NCBI RefSeq assembly: GCF_006539525.1
Contig: NZ_BJNE01000001.1
Location: 496,001-560,000, forward strand
Length of the DNA: 64,000 nt
Direction: 5' to 3'
Origin: Glutamicibacter nicotianae
GTDB taxonomy: Bacteria > Actinomycetota > Actinomycetes > Actinomycetales > Micrococcaceae
The notes beneath the pieces are model-generated. The model made no database searches. It was not told the origin of the DNA and saw only the letters and a program-made list of their open reading frames with translations. Position 1 is the stretch's first letter. Every line of letters begins with the position of its first letter. Both the position numbers and the translations under genes were made by a program. This document shows, one piece after another, positions 1 through 9,711 of the stretch.

Positions 1-639
1 GAGCGTGCTCTGGCTGCATCAGACGAGCGAAACCACATTGCCCGGGAGATGCATGACATCGTCGCGCATTCACTCTCCGTCATCATCACTCAGGCAAACG
101 GGGCACGATATGCCGCAGCGAAAGACCCGGAGATCGCCATCGAGACTCTAAAGACAGTTTCGGATACTGGTCGCGCATCATTGAAAGAGATGCGCCGGCT
201 CCTAGGCGTTCTGCGAAAAGATGAGGAGCTGGAGAATCGCCCTCTTCCGTCGCTGGCAAACATACCTGAACTTGTAGAAAGCGTTGCCGTGTCTGGACTG
301 AATGTCCAGCTGGAAACTTCGGGAACTCCACGGAAAGAACTGCCTGCAGGTGCGGAGCTCACTATTTATCGATGCATTCAAGAATCACTCACGAATGTCA
401 TTAAGCATGCTGGCCCGGACACTCAGACCAAAGTCCATATCGAGTGGACTTCCCGGGGCTTGAATTTGACCGTCAGTGACGACGGGCAAGGTGCCGGGTC
501 CATTGTCCTTGAAGGCACAGGCCAGGGCCTGCAGGGGATGAAAGAACGCGTAGCCTTATATGAAGGTACCTGTACTGCGCTCCCCCAGGCTGGGGGCGGT
601 TTCGCTGTTAATGTTTACATCCCATACACCGAGGACTAA
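1..639 (+). CDS. Sensor histidine kinase, C-terminal part (NarL/DesK-type, HisKA_3)
   Basis: The reading frame is open from the first base, so the N-terminal sensor and any membrane segments lie outside the window. The visible part holds the dimerisation and phospho-acceptor helix (EMHDIVAHSLSV, His at about residue 18 of the fragment). An HATPase_c domain follows, with an N box (NVIKHAGP) and G boxes (DDGQG, GTGQGLQGM). This is the HisKA_3 class that pairs with LuxR/NarL response regulators. The stop is 7 bases before the regulator start, so the two are co-transcribed. The signal sensed cannot be told. An internal ATG at 49 exists, but the conserved sequence continues upstream of it, so it is not the true start. 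Confidence 0.93.
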   Translation, partial: ERALAASDERNHIAREMHDIVAHSLSVIITQANGARYAAAKDPEIAIETLKTVSDTGRASLKEMRRLLGVLRKDEELENRPLPSLANIPELVESVAVSGLNVQLETSGTPRKELPAGAELTIYRCIQESLTNVIKHAGPDTQTKVHIEWTSRGLNLTVSDDGQGAGSIVLEGTGQGLQGMKERVALYEGTCTALPQAGGGFAVNVYIPYTED

Positions 640-646
640 TATTCAA

Positions 647-1339
647 ATGCCTAAACCCGATGCCATCAAGGTTGCCTTGGTCGATGATCAACTGCTGGTT
701 CGCAGTGGTTTCAGAATGCTTATTAATTCCCAAGACGATATGGAAGTCATTGTCGAGGCTGGCAATGGCCGCGAAGCGCTGGCTGCACCGCTAATGTCCC
801 AGGCGGACGTCATCTTGATGGACGTGCGTATGCCGGAAATGGATGGAATCGAAGCTACCGAGCGGCTGCTGTATCCGGAGAAGAAGGCCGCGGATGGCCC
901 AAAGATCATCGTGCTGACGACCTTCGACATGGATGAGTACGCGCTGAGCGCGATTCAAGCCGGCGCCAGCGGATTCCTCCTCAAGGACGCTCCCCCAGAA
1001 GAACTCTTGGAATCCGTGCGCACCGTCAATCGAGGCGATGCCGTAATAGCCCCGTCGACCACTCGGCGATTGTTGGATCACATGGCGCCAATGCTCAAGA
1101 AGAATTCGTCACAGCACAATGCTCACCTTGTTGCCGCTGTAGAATCGCTGACGCCTCGCGAACGGGAAGTTTTCGGATTGATTGCAGAGGGCTTTTCCAA
1201 CCCTGAGATTGCCGACAAACTATTCCTGTCTGAAGCGACTGTCAAAACCCACGTGGGCCACATCTTGGCAAAATTGGAAGCTCGAGACCGTGTCCAGGCC
1301 GTCGTCATCGCCTACCAGACGGGCGTCGTCACTCCCTGA
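647..1339 (+). CDS. LuxR/NarL-family response regulator
   Basis: A 230-residue two-domain regulator. The receiver domain shows the acidic pair in VALVDDQ, the phospho-acceptor Asp in ILMDVRMPEMDG, the conserved Thr in VLTTF and the Lys in LLKDAP. A GerE/LuxR helix-turn-helix follows at roughly residues 165-225 (LTPREREV, SNPEIADKLFLSEATVKTHV). The frame is open further upstream, but ATG 647 gives the normal family N-terminus and follows the kinase by 7 bases. It should act as the DNA-binding output of the upstream kinase. Its targets are not in view; the next gene, metG, converges on it and is unlikely to be regulated by it. Confidence 0.93.
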   Translation: MPKPDAIKVALVDDQLLVRSGFRMLINSQDDMEVIVEAGNGREALAAPLMSQADVILMDVRMPEMDGIEATERLLYPEKKAADGPKIIVLTTFDMDEYALSAIQAGASGFLLKDAPPEELLESVRTVNRGDAVIAPSTTRRLLDHMAPMLKKNSSQHNAHLVAAVESLTPREREVFGLIAEGFSNPEIADKLFLSEATVKTHVGHILAKLEARDRVQAVVIAYQTGVVTP

Positions 1340-1352
1340 TTGACCGCAAAAA

Positions 1353-1396
1353 TTGAGGTATTCTGCCCAAATTTGAATTTGGGCAGAATACCTCAA
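1353..1396. terminator. Bidirectional terminator between the response regulator and metG
   Basis: A perfect inverted repeat, 21 bases per arm (1353-1373 and 1376-1396) with only two bases between, lies in the 75-base gap between two convergent genes. The arm begins TTGAGGTATTCTGCCC. The outer ends are A-rich on the left and T-rich on the right, so it can serve transcription from either side. The stem is unusually long and perfect. Confidence 0.8.
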
Positions 1397-1414
1397 TGTT
1401 CATTCTGGTACTTC

Positions 1415-2965
1415 TTAGTTCTCTTCTTCGTAGCGTGGGAACACTGGCGATGGAGCCGGCAGTTCAGTTCCAGGAATCAAAGCGCTCTCGAAGGACTCGA
1501 AGGTTCGCGCCGAACCTTCTCCAACTGCCAACGCGTTGAGCATCGAAGTCATTGCCTGGGGCAAGACTGGCTGAAGCAGCAACGCTACCTTGCGGACAAT
1601 TTCAATAGTCACGTACAAGACAGTAGCCATGCGCTCAGGATCCGTCTTCTTCAACTTCCATGGCTCCTGCTCGGCAAAGTAAGCATTGGTGTCGCCCAGA
1701 ACGTGCCAGACGGCTTCAAGCGCCTTGCTGAACTCCTGACGGGAGTACGCGTCGCGGTTGATTTCCAGCAGCTTGCCGGCAGCGACTAATATTTGCTGAT
1801 CGGCTTCCAGCAATTCCCCGGGTGTCGGGACAACTCCCCCGCAGTTCTTCGTAACCATGGACAGCGAACGCTGTGCAAGGTTGCCGAAATTATTTGCCAA
1901 GTCTCCGTTAATTCGGGCAACGATGGTTTCATGGTTGTAACTGCCGTCGGCACCAAAGGGGACTTCACGCAGGAAGAAGTAGCGTACCTGATCCAGACCG
2001 TAACGGTTCACAAAATCGTCAGGGGAAACGGTGTTGCCCAGCGATTTGGACATCTTCACGCCGTTGTTGTGCAGGAAGCCGTGGATCATGACACGCTTCG
2101 GCAACGGCAATTTAGCGGACATGAGGAATGCTGGCCAGTAGATCGCGTGGAATCGCGAGATGTCCTTGCCAATGACGTGGACATCTGCCGGCCAGTATTT
2201 GCGGAAGGAAGCTGAATCAACGTCAGGGAATCCAACGCCGGTCAGATAGTTAGTGAGCGCGTCCACCCACACGTACATGACATGCTTTTCATTACCTGGC
2301 ACTGGGATTCCCCAGTCAAAGGTTGTACGGGAAATGGAAAGGTCGGTCAGCCCGCCCTCGACGAATCGCACTACTTCATTGAAGCGGGAACGCGGCGCGC
2401 CGAATTCAGGGTTGTTTTGGTAGTAGTCCAGCAACTTGTCCTGGTACTTGGACAGGCGGAAGAAGTATGACTCTTCTTCGGTCCAAGTGACTTCCGTGTC
2501 AGTTTCGATGGCATAGCGGATGCCGTCTTCACGAACTTCCGTCTGTTCCTCGGTGTAGAAGGCTTCATCGCGTACCGAGTACCAACCAGCGTACTTATCC
2601 AGGTAAATGTCATCGTTGGCTTCCATGCGGCGCCACAGTTCCTGTGCAGCCGCATGATGGTCCGCATCAGTCGTACGGATGAAGCGATCGTAGCTCGTGC
2701 CCAGCTCATCGTTCATGGCTTGGAAAGCATCCGAGTTTCGCTGTGCCAGTTGAGCCGGCGTGATGCCAAGATTCTCTGCGGTCTGCATCATCTTCTGGCC
2801 ATGCTCGTCGGTGCCGGTCATGAAGAAGACATCAAAACCGTCGAGCCGCTTGAACCGAGCCATGACATCGGTTGCCACTACCTCATAGGCGTGCCCAATG
2901 TGCGGGGTACCGTTTGGGTACGAAATAGCCGTGGTGATGTAAAAAGGTTTTTGCTGAGAAGTCAC
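1415..2965 (-). CDS. metG: Methionyl-tRNA synthetase
   Basis: Charges tRNA-Met with methionine in the cytoplasm. The 516-residue protein opens with a class I Rossmann fold carrying the HIGH signature as HIGH in [10 protein letters not shown]. The KMSKS loop is seen as KMSKSLGN. The anticodon-binding helical region follows (about residues 370-510, with a conserved EQEPWKLKK stretch). There is no C-terminal Trbp111-like dimerisation domain and no Cys4 zinc knuckle insertion is obvious, as in the short actinobacterial form. The start is GTG at 2965, with AAGGT about 11 bases upstream. It is convergent with the two-component regulator and 57 bases downstream of the NYN-domain gene. Confidence 0.97.
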   Translation of the reverse strand: MTSQQKPFYITTAISYPNGTPHIGHAYEVVATDVMARFKRLDGFDVFFMTGTDEHGQKMMQTAENLGITPAQLAQRNSDAFQAMNDELGTSYDRFIRTTDADHHAAAQELWRRMEANDDIYLDKYAGWYSVRDEAFYTEEQTEVREDGIRYAIETDTEVTWTEEESYFFRLSKYQDKLLDYYQNNPEFGAPRSRFNEVVRFVEGGLTDLSISRTTFDWGIPVPGNEKHVMYVWVDALTNYLTGVGFPDVDSASFRKYWPADVHVIGKDISRFHAIYWPAFLMSAKLPLPKRVMIHGFLHNNGVKMSKSLGNTVSPDDFVNRYGLDQVRYFFLREVPFGADGSYNHETIVARINGDLANNFGNLAQRSLSMVTKNCGGVVPTPGELLEADQQILVAAGKLLEINRDAYSRQEFSKALEAVWHVLGDTNAYFAEQEPWKLKKTDPERMATVLYVTIEIVRKVALLLQPVLPQAMTSMLNALAVGEGSARTFESFESALIPGTELPAPSPVFPRYEEEN

Positions 2966-3022
2966 GATATAAATTTACCTTAGCTTGCGTCTGAAAGCGG
3001 ATTTGCGGATTGTGCTGACTCG

Positions 3023-4030
3023 TCACATGATCCTGTCTAAGTACTCCCAGAAGGAGCCTCGCAACGTGCGCCGGATGGTCTGTTGATCGGTTTTCCATTC
3101 ACCAAGCACCTGGGCGCAGTCCTTGAGCAATGTCCTGTCAATCTCTGGGGGCAACTGAGGCTTGTCGGCAATCAGTTCTACTACGTCGTGCTGGGTAGTA
3201 AAGGCCAGCCAAGATTCAGCAACCTTTGCGCCAATCTCTTCTGCAACTTTCAATTCCTTTTGCTCGTAAGCTGCAGAACCCTGATAGCCAGAGCTATCTC
3301 CGCCACTGGAGTAGACCACCTCTGGTTCGGTGTCCCGTTCCATTTTTGACTTAGCAACAAGCTTCTGAGCCATGACTGCAGGTGTGGGAACTACCGGCTT
3401 TGCAACTGGCTTTGGTTCTGTTTCTGTCGATGCACTAGCAATCAGAGAGGTTTTTTCAGAATGATTTTTGTCCCACTCGAGAACCTTAGTGAATGCGCTA
3501 TCCAATAAATGATTAGGAACGGTTTCGATGTAGTCAGCGGTTAACGCCAAGTGTTCAGCGACGGAAGCTACGCCAAGTCGGCTATCGGATTTCGCTACGC
3601 CAAGTAGCACGACTTTCATCCCTAAGTCCTGCGCTTCCTCAACTGCTTCGGCGAGGTCATCATCGCCGGAAACCAAGTACGCAATAGAAGCCGAGCCATT
3701 GCGCGCAACGCCGACCAAGTCCAGCGCCAGCCTTAGGTCCACACCTTTTTGCTCGCCGTTATAGGAGATACGTCCTAGGCGGACTTTAACGCCTGGTATC
3801 AAGCCAATACGCTTATGCTGTTCGGTAAATAGGCCGTCCTTCGAGGCGTCATACCAATAAACGCGAAGATTATTCAGTCCCGTATTTTTCTTGACCGTTT
3901 GCACAATCCCGCGTATTAAAGCCTCGTAATGAGTTGTGAAGGCTGAACGTAAGGTAGTTCCGGCGGCACGATGACCGCCTAGTGAGAGTAGAAATCCGGC
4001 ATCAATAAATATTGCAGTTTGATTCATCAT
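3023..4030 (-). CDS. NYN-domain (LabA/DUF88-like) putative ribonuclease
   Basis: A 335-residue protein. Residues 1-165 form a NYN/PIN-like nuclease domain with the acidic residues expected of the metal site: IFIDAGFLL near the N-terminus, VDLRLALDLV in the middle and LVSGDDDLAEAV. A Pro/Lys-rich linker follows (about 200-235). The last 80 residues are a separate domain ending in a helical segment (REWKTDQQT-like), possibly a nucleic-acid-binding C-terminus, which I cannot name with certainty. NYN proteins of the LabA type are proposed RNases. Two ATG codons are adjacent at 4030 and 4027, and no strong ribosome site separates them. The gene lies between wecB and metG on the same strand, with a terminator before it, so it probably has its own promoter. 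Confidence 0.85.
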   Translation of the reverse strand: MMNQTAIFIDAGFLLSLGGHRAAGTTLRSAFTTHYEALIRGIVQTVKKNTGLNNLRVYWYDASKDGLFTEQHKRIGLIPGVKVRLGRISYNGEQKGVDLRLALDLVGVARNGSASIAYLVSGDDDLAEAVEEAQDLGMKVVLLGVAKSDSRLGVASVAEHLALTADYIETVPNHLLDSAFTKVLEWDKNHSEKTSLIASASTETEPKPVAKPVVPTPAVMAQKLVAKSKMERDTEPEVVYSSGGDSSGYQGSAAYEQKELKVAEEIGAKVAESWLAFTTQHDVVELIADKPQLPPEIDRTLLKDCAQVLGEWKTDQQTIRRTLRGSFWEYLDRIM

Positions 4031-4113
4031 GTTTCGATCGTACTGATTAAACTAGGCAAACCATATTGGTTAGGTCCGCACCTCATGGATCTTGCCCTAT
4101 TAAATCCAGAAAG

Positions 4114-4141
4114 GGCCAGTTCAACAGATGTTGAACTGGCC
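4114..4141 (-). terminator. Terminator after wecB
   Basis: A 13-base-pair perfect stem (GGCCAGTTCAACA at 4114-4126 and its complement at 4129-4141) with a two-base loop. It sits 12 bases past the wecB stop. A short A/T-rich stretch flanks both sides. It ends the minus-strand polysaccharide block and insulates the NYN gene. Confidence 0.75.
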
Positions 4142-4153
4142 TTTTCTACCGGA

Positions 4154-5338
4154 CTAGATGCTGGTTGCGCGCATCATGTCATCTGGATCTGACAGCTTGG
4201 AATCGAATTCCTCGATACGGGAACCTACACCGAGCAATTCTGCAATGGCAGCAACAGTACGTTCGGATGCCTTGCCGTCACCGTAAGGATTTACAGCATT
4301 AGCCATCTCGTTGTAAGCTGCTTCATCGTGCAACAGCTCAGATACCGAGTCGAAAATACGCTTCTCGTCGGTACCGATTAGACGTACGGTACCTGCGGCA
4401 ACTGCCTCAGGTCGCTCCGTGTTCAGGCGCATGACAAGTACTGGCTTGCCAAGGCTTGGAGCTTCTTCCTGAACGCCGCCGGAGTCGGTCAAGACGACGG
4501 TCGAGGCATCAATGATGCGAGTGAATTCACCGTAAGCCAAAGGCTCGGTCAACGTGACGTTCGGCAGTCCATCGATTTCCGGAAGCAATGCTTCGCGAAC
4601 CGCAGGGTTGCGATGCAACGGCAAGATGAATTCAACATCTGGTTCAGCATTGGAAAGCTTGGCCAGTGCGCGACCGATGCCCCGCATCGGTTCGCCCTGG
4701 TTTTCACGACGATGAGTCGTCACCAGAACGATGCGCTTGCCAGAGGAAACCAATTCCTCCAACTTTGGATCCGAGAAAGGAACCTTCTTTTCGACAACCG
4801 TCAGCAATGCATCAATGACGGAGTTGCCAGTAATGACAATGTCACTGCCCTTGAACGTTTCACGTTCAAGGTTGCGCTTGCTCAAGGAAGTTGGAGCCAA
4901 GTGCAGGCTGGCGATCTGGCTGGTCAGCTTGCGATTAGCTTCCTCCGGGAATGGAGAGAAGATGTCGTAGCTCCGAAGTCCAGCCTCAGCGTGAACAACT
5001 GGGATACCGCGGTAGAAAGCCGCGATCGCACCAGCGGTCGAAGTAGTGGTATCACCCTGGACCACCACAGCATCAGGCTTCTCTTTCTCGAAAATCTCAT
5101 CAAGACCGGCAATGGTCTTAGTGAGCAGGCCGTTCAGGGTCTGGCGGGGCTGGATGACATCCAAGTCATAGTCCGGCGTAATGCCAAAGAGCTCATTTAC
5201 CTGATCAAGCATTTCACGGTGCTGTCCGGTGACGACAACAACGCATTCAAATTCGTCGGCTTCTTTCAAAGCCTTGACGATTGGCGCAACCTTGATGGCC
5301 TCAGGGCGAGTACCATAGATCGGCATGATCTTCTTCAT
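4154..5338 (-). CDS. wecB: UDP-N-acetylglucosamine 2-epimerase (non-hydrolysing)
   Basis: Interconverts UDP-GlcNAc and UDP-ManNAc in the cytoplasm, feeding surface-polysaccharide synthesis. The 394-residue length is close to the family norm. The N-terminus MPIYGTRPEAIKVAP is the family signature. Further on are QGDTTTSTAGAIAAFY, HAEAGLRS, THRREN and the C-terminal TDSGGVQEEAPSLGKPVL, which binds the UDP moiety. The last 20 residues are a short lineage-specific tail. The start ATG at 5338 has AAGGT about 12 bases upstream. It follows wecC by 26 bases on the same strand, so the pair would make UDP-ManNAc and then UDP-ManNAcA. Confidence 0.96.
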   Translation of the reverse strand: MKKIMPIYGTRPEAIKVAPIVKALKEADEFECVVVVTGQHREMLDQVNELFGITPDYDLDVIQPRQTLNGLLTKTIAGLDEIFEKEKPDAVVVQGDTTTSTAGAIAAFYRGIPVVHAEAGLRSYDIFSPFPEEANRKLTSQIASLHLAPTSLSKRNLERETFKGSDIVITGNSVIDALLTVVEKKVPFSDPKLEELVSSGKRIVLVTTHRRENQGEPMRGIGRALAKLSNAEPDVEFILPLHRNPAVREALLPEIDGLPNVTLTEPLAYGEFTRIIDASTVVLTDSGGVQEEAPSLGKPVLVMRLNTERPEAVAAGTVRLIGTDEKRIFDSVSELLHDEAAYNEMANAVNPYGDGKASERTVAAIAELLGVGSRIEEFDSKLSDPDDMMRATSI

Positions 5339-5364
5339 AGATATCTACCTTGTCAGCTTGAAAA

Positions 5365-6598
5365 TTAGCGCCAGAGACCGCGGGTGTCGATAACTTCCTT
5401 ACCTGCCAGCGCGGTTGCTGGAACGGACTTGAACTGATCATGGTCGACCAGCAAAGTAATGACGCTTGCCGATTCTAGTGCTTCTTCAGTGCTCACGAGG
5501 TTGAGGTTGTCGATGCCCGCAAGATTCTTAGGCAATGCCTCAACGTGAGGCTCTACAGCGAGGAACTCGACCGTTGGGTTGGCTTCGGCCAGCTTGCGAG
5601 CGATAGCAATCGATGGCGATTCACGCATGTCATCAATGTTGGCCTTGAACGCCAGGCCGAGAACCGCAACCTTGCCGTTGAAGGATGGGGCCTTGGTAGC
5701 TTCGACAACCTTGTCAATGACCCAGTTTGGCTTCGCATCGTTGGTATTGCGAGCCATGCGAATCAGCTTGGATTCTTCAGGAGCAGCCGAAACGATGAAC
5801 CATGGATCAACAGCGATGCAGTGACCGCCAACACCTGGACCGGGCTGAAGAATGTTGACACGTGGGTGGCGGTTTGCAAGGGAGATTAGTTCCCAAACGT
5901 CAATACCCAGCTTGTCGGAGATCACCGACAGTTCATTAGCGAAGGCGATATTGACGTCGCGGTACGAGTTCTCCACCAGCTTTGCCATTTCGGCAGTCAT
6001 CGCGTCGGTGGTGAGGATCGCTGCCTGGCAGAAAGTCTCGTAAAGAGCCTTGGCTTTGTCGGCTGCTTCCGGGGGTAATTCCGCCCACAATGCGGTCATT
6101 GGTGACCAGTTCTTCCATGACGTAGCCAGGAAGCACGCGTTCCGGGCAGTGTGCTACAAGCAGGCTGTCCTTGTTGAGATCAGGGCGCTTAGCCAAAAGG
6201 TAGTCGAAGAGGTGCTGGGTTGCACCTGGAGGCGAGGTCGATTCAAGAATGACCAGTTCGCCGCCCTTCAGCTTCGGAGCGATGCCGTCGGCTGCAGCCT
6301 CGATGTATGACAGGTCGGCGGTGTAGTCATCATTGAACGGTGTTGGCACGGCAACAATGTAAGCTTCAGCTTCTGGGGTATCAAAGCTTGCAGACAAGGT
6401 ACCGGCAGCCACAGCAGCGGAAACAAATTCACCCAACGCCGGCTCTACGAACGGCACCTCGCCCTTGTTGACCGCCTCTACAGTTCGAGGAGTTACATCT
6501 ACGCCTTTTACGGTGATGCCCTTCGAGGCAAGAATTGCGGCAGTTGGCAATCCGATGTAACCCAAACCGATTACGGCGACTTCTTTAATGTTGTTCAC
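5365..6598 (-). pseudogene. wecC: UDP-N-acetyl-D-mannosamine dehydrogenase, frameshifted
   Basis: Would oxidise UDP-ManNAc to UDP-ManNAcA. The first part (6598 down to about 6075) has the Rossmann motif VIGLGYIGLPTAAILA and the UDP-glucose/GDP-mannose dehydrogenase N-terminal domain through NDRIVGGITP. The rest continues in another frame from EAADKAKALYETF. It contains the central domain (AEMAKLVENSYRDVNIAFANE), the active-site region with its catalytic Cys (PGPGVGGHCIAVDPWF) and the C-terminal UDP-binding domain. The two halves rejoin exactly if one C is removed from the run of five at 6071-6075 (G on the plus strand). Otherwise all family motifs are intact, so this is a very recent lesion, a slippage switch or a base-calling error. 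Confidence 0.9.
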
Positions 6599-6729
6599 TA
6601 AAGTGACTTTCCTTCTGGTACGAGTGTTTTCCCTACGAAAGGGCCTGCAAACTGATCCTATAGCACAGGTAGTGCAAGATTAGCCCTATAAACCATATCC
6701 CATCGCTGAGATCAATGACAGCTTCATTG

Positions 6730-8562
6730 TCACGGAGCTTTACTTATTACTCGCTCGTAAACTTCGATAATGCTATTTGCGTTTTGTTCCCACGTTCTAT
6801 TGGCGAGCACGAATTCCCGACCTGACTTGCCCATGCGCTCTGCTTGTTCTGGGTCCAGTATCAATTTCTCTATACATTCAGCCCACTCAGTGACTGCTCC
6901 TGAAGTTATCAAGTGACCGTTCTCACCGTCCGTGATTAGTTCCTGCAACGCAGGAAGGTCCGATGCCAAAACGGGCACGTTTGATGCCAATGCTTCCACT
7001 GGTTTGAGCGGAGTCACTGAGCGCGTTACAGCAGAGTCAATTCTGGGCACTACGAAGGCATTCAACGCAGCATGATAGAGATGCGCCTGATCTCGCGGAA
7101 TGCGCCCAGGAAACTCGCAACGCCCAGCAATTCCAAGCTTTTTGGCGAGGCTGATCAGATTTTCACGATCAGTGCCGTCGCCGACAATCAGCAGACGTAA
7201 TGATTCATGTTGCTTCGCAAGTTCGGCAACAGCACGAATGATGGTCGATAGCCCCTCATAAGGAACCAAACTGCTGACAGTGCCAACATAAAATGCTGCC
7301 TGTTCAAGCCCCAATTGTTCACGCGCCTGAACCTTCGGTACCGGCTCCTCGAGGAACTTTTCCCCTACCCCGTTTGGCAAGATTGAAATTTTGCTTTCGT
7401 CTACTCCCGCGTCGGCCAAGTTGCGTTTCATGGCGGAACCCAGAGTGAAAACATGATCAGCGTGCCGCGCTACAAACGCTTCTCGCTCCAAAAACAACCG
7501 GTAGCGTTCCGAGTCTCTCGAACTCTCGGGGCGCGTTGAAAGCCATGTGTCTGCCAGTTGTCCGCGAACTTCATACACCCACGGCGTACCGGTTGCTTCT
7601 GCAACTGCCTTTACGGCTAGCGCGTTTGAAAAATCTGTCGTGGTGTGAAGTACAGAAGGCTTAGCTTGAACGACTCTAGTTAGGAGGTCCTCGGCTTGCT
7701 GCTGGATTCTGCCAGTAAAATCGTGCTTTGCAGGGAAAGGCAGGCAACGCTGGTATTCGATACCAAAAACCCAGTCTTGATCTGAGGCCGTCAACTTTCC
7801 GATATTCAGTGGATAGTTGACTCGTGTGAGTCCTTTAACTCCCCAGCCAGCATCTCTTAGTGACGTCAAAATTGAATGGGTTCGTTGCGCGTAACCACTA
7901 CCAGTGTGTGGCAATGAATTAGTAGCAACGTAAAGTACCGTATGGGACGAACCGACAGGTGCATCGGTGGCACTCTGCGGAGAAAGACGTGGTTCTGCGC
8001 CCTTGAAAGTTGCCAATTCCGATTCATAGTGATCAAGTTGACGCCCACTACGATTCTGCTGCAATAGCTTAATTGCATCAGTCATTCGGCCCAAGGACCA
8101 CAATAAGCGAGCACGGGCTCGTACCTGGTCGTTCGAGGGTTCGCTCTTGCTGAGCAAGTCTTCTGCCAGTTCCCACTGATTGGATGCGATGCAAAGATTC
8201 GCAAGGAATACTGCTTGGCCTGGATGGTCAACATTACTCAACCATTCTCCGCATACAGAGTGAAGTGCTCCTACGTCATCCTTCAGCATCGCCGACAGCG
8301 CACGAAGCCGAATGCTTGATTTATCGTTACCGAGAGCGTTTATCAGCGCCCTTAAAACCGGCTTGGTCTTGAATCGTCGGGCAACCTGGAGAGCAAAATA
8401 GGTCGGGTCATCCGCGATGTTTGATAGTACTAATTTACCGGTGTTGATTGCATTTGGAATGACTATTGGGATCAATGGTTCTGCTCTATCTCTTGGAGTG
8501 CGCATCGACAACGGTGACCAATAGTTTGGCATATTCCCGTCCAGCTTGGCGTAGCGATCCAT
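6730..8562 (-). CDS. GT4-family glycosyltransferase with N-terminal helical extension
   Basis: About 610 residues. The first ~200 residues have a helical, HEAT/TPR-like look (repeated Leu/Ala-rich helices, LRALSAMLKDD, AEDLLSKSEP). From about residue 205 there is a GT-B, GT4-type transferase. Its N-domain contains GSGYAQRTHSILTSLRDAGW and VYEVRG. The C-domain shows ILPNGV, PYEGL, LLIVGDGTDREN and the EALASNVPVLASDLPA-type nucleotide-sugar site. Starts at 8562, 8532 and 8505 are all possible. The longest overlaps the upstream gene by 77 bases, and 8532 has a GGACGGG just upstream. It is the downstream partner of the GT4 gene at 8486-9661. Donor and acceptor cannot be read from sequence. Confidence 0.85.
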   Translation of the reverse strand: MDRYAKLDGNMPNYWSPLSMRTPRDRAEPLIPIVIPNAINTGKLVLSNIADDPTYFALQVARRFKTKPVLRALINALGNDKSSIRLRALSAMLKDDVGALHSVCGEWLSNVDHPGQAVFLANLCIASNQWELAEDLLSKSEPSNDQVRARARLLWSLGRMTDAIKLLQQNRSGRQLDHYESELATFKGAEPRLSPQSATDAPVGSSHTVLYVATNSLPHTGSGYAQRTHSILTSLRDAGWGVKGLTRVNYPLNIGKLTASDQDWVFGIEYQRCLPFPAKHDFTGRIQQQAEDLLTRVVQAKPSVLHTTTDFSNALAVKAVAEATGTPWVYEVRGQLADTWLSTRPESSRDSERYRLFLEREAFVARHADHVFTLGSAMKRNLADAGVDESKISILPNGVGEKFLEEPVPKVQAREQLGLEQAAFYVGTVSSLVPYEGLSTIIRAVAELAKQHESLRLLIVGDGTDRENLISLAKKLGIAGRCEFPGRIPRDQAHLYHAALNAFVVPRIDSAVTRSVTPLKPVEALASNVPVLASDLPALQELITDGENGHLITSGAVTEWAECIEKLILDPEQAERMGKSGREFVLANRTWEQNANSIIEVYERVISKAP

Positions 8563-9661
8563 GTTTCATGACCCAGTCAGTACCGCGTCGGTTAGTCTGC
8601 AATATTTCCGGGCTCGCAACCACGGTATTAATATAAGCCGCTAGGGCAGGCACGTTCTGTTCAATCACGACCCCTGCGTCAGAATCTCGAATAATTTCCG
8701 CAGCTTCTCCTTTGACCAACCCAGTAACGTGCTGATTCAAATACAGAAGTTCATAGAGTTTTGACGGTACCGTGTGATTAAAGCTTGGCCAGTCAGGACG
8801 AAGAGAGACTACACATGTGTCCGCCCACGCGTAGTTATCGAGCACTTCTTGCCCATAGACAGGGGCCTTAAAGTCAATATTAAGGCCAAGATCCATCGCT
8901 AGGCTCATCAATTTGGCCTTTTCAGTGCCCTGCCCAACTATGCGCAAACGAACAGATCCCGGTACGTGCTCCATTGCTCGAATAACGGTCTCAAGTCCTT
9001 GGCTCCGACCAATATTTCCCAAATAAAGAATATGCAATTCACCGTCGCTTTCGCGCTGAGCAACTTCGAGATCTGCACGTTCGGTTTCAACGCCATTAGG
9101 GATCGTGGCTATATTTTGCATCCCGTTTCTCTGCATCTTGAGTGCCAGACCATGTGTTACCGTGACGAGCATGTCGCTTCGATTCACTATAAAACTGATG
9201 AACTTCGAGATAACCGGCTCAACCCACCGGAGCTTGATTACTTGCGATTCACTTAGCAAATCGGGCCATGCGTCGCGAAGGTCCACAACCAAAGGCACGC
9301 GCCGTAGGCGGCTTGCCGCAAATCCAACGATTAGCGTTGGAATCGCCGGCACGGTTGCAACAATGACGTCCGGCTTCTGCCCCTGGAACGCTGCGGGAAC
9401 GCTCAAGACGGCATCGATCCCATGCTTCAATACTTTTCCGAGCATCGTCTTGGAGCGACGCATTGATGGATAGTGCTGCAATTTCAAATAAGAATGACCA
9501 AGAAGACGACGTTGCCGATTACTTGCGATCCGATTTGATTTTGGGGTCACTACAGTAATTTCGTGACCTAATTGCCCGAGTTCGTCGACGATAATCGACC
9601 ATCGTCGTTGAGGCGGCGAAATCTCAGGCGTAAAAGAGTGAGTCAGAAGCATAATTTTCAT
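8486..9661 (-). CDS. GT4-family glycosyltransferase (WcaI/WbuB-like)
   Basis: About 391 residues with the layout of the WcaI/WbuB group. The N-terminus MKIMLLTHSFTPEISPPQ is followed by a GT4-like N-domain (VDLRDAWPDLL) and a Rossmann C-domain with IATIPNGVETER, HILYLGNIGRSQGLE and LRIVGQGTEK. The acceptor-side region YELLYLNQHVTGLVKGEAAEI corresponds to the E-x7-E site. A GTG at 9670 is in frame, but AAGGGA abuts it. With ATG 9661 the same site sits 9 bases upstream, so 9661 is preferred. It probably adds a sugar or amino sugar during assembly of the repeat unit supplied by wecB/wecC. Its 3' end overlaps the next gene. Confidence 0.9.
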   Translation of the reverse strand: MKIMLLTHSFTPEISPPQRRWSIIVDELGQLGHEITVVTPKSNRIASNRQRRLLGHSYLKLQHYPSMRRSKTMLGKVLKHGIDAVLSVPAAFQGQKPDVIVATVPAIPTLIVGFAASRLRRVPLVVDLRDAWPDLLSESQVIKLRWVEPVISKFISFIVNRSDMLVTVTHGLALKMQRNGMQNIATIPNGVETERADLEVAQRESDGELHILYLGNIGRSQGLETVIRAMEHVPGSVRLRIVGQGTEKAKLMSLAMDLGLNIDFKAPVYGQEVLDNYAWADTCVVSLRPDWPSFNHTVPSKLYELLYLNQHVTGLVKGEAAEIIRDSDAGVVIEQNVPALAAYINTVVASPEILQTNRRGTDWVMKHGSLRQAGREYAKLLVTVVDAHSKR

Positions 9662-9711
9662 CTTTTTCACTCCCTTGGCATACCTCTTACTAATTGCACA
9701 ATAAGACTTTC

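Noticed and set aside
49-639. ATG 49 as the start of the histidine kinase
   Set aside because: The conserved helix continues upstream of this Met to the window edge, so the gene begins outside.
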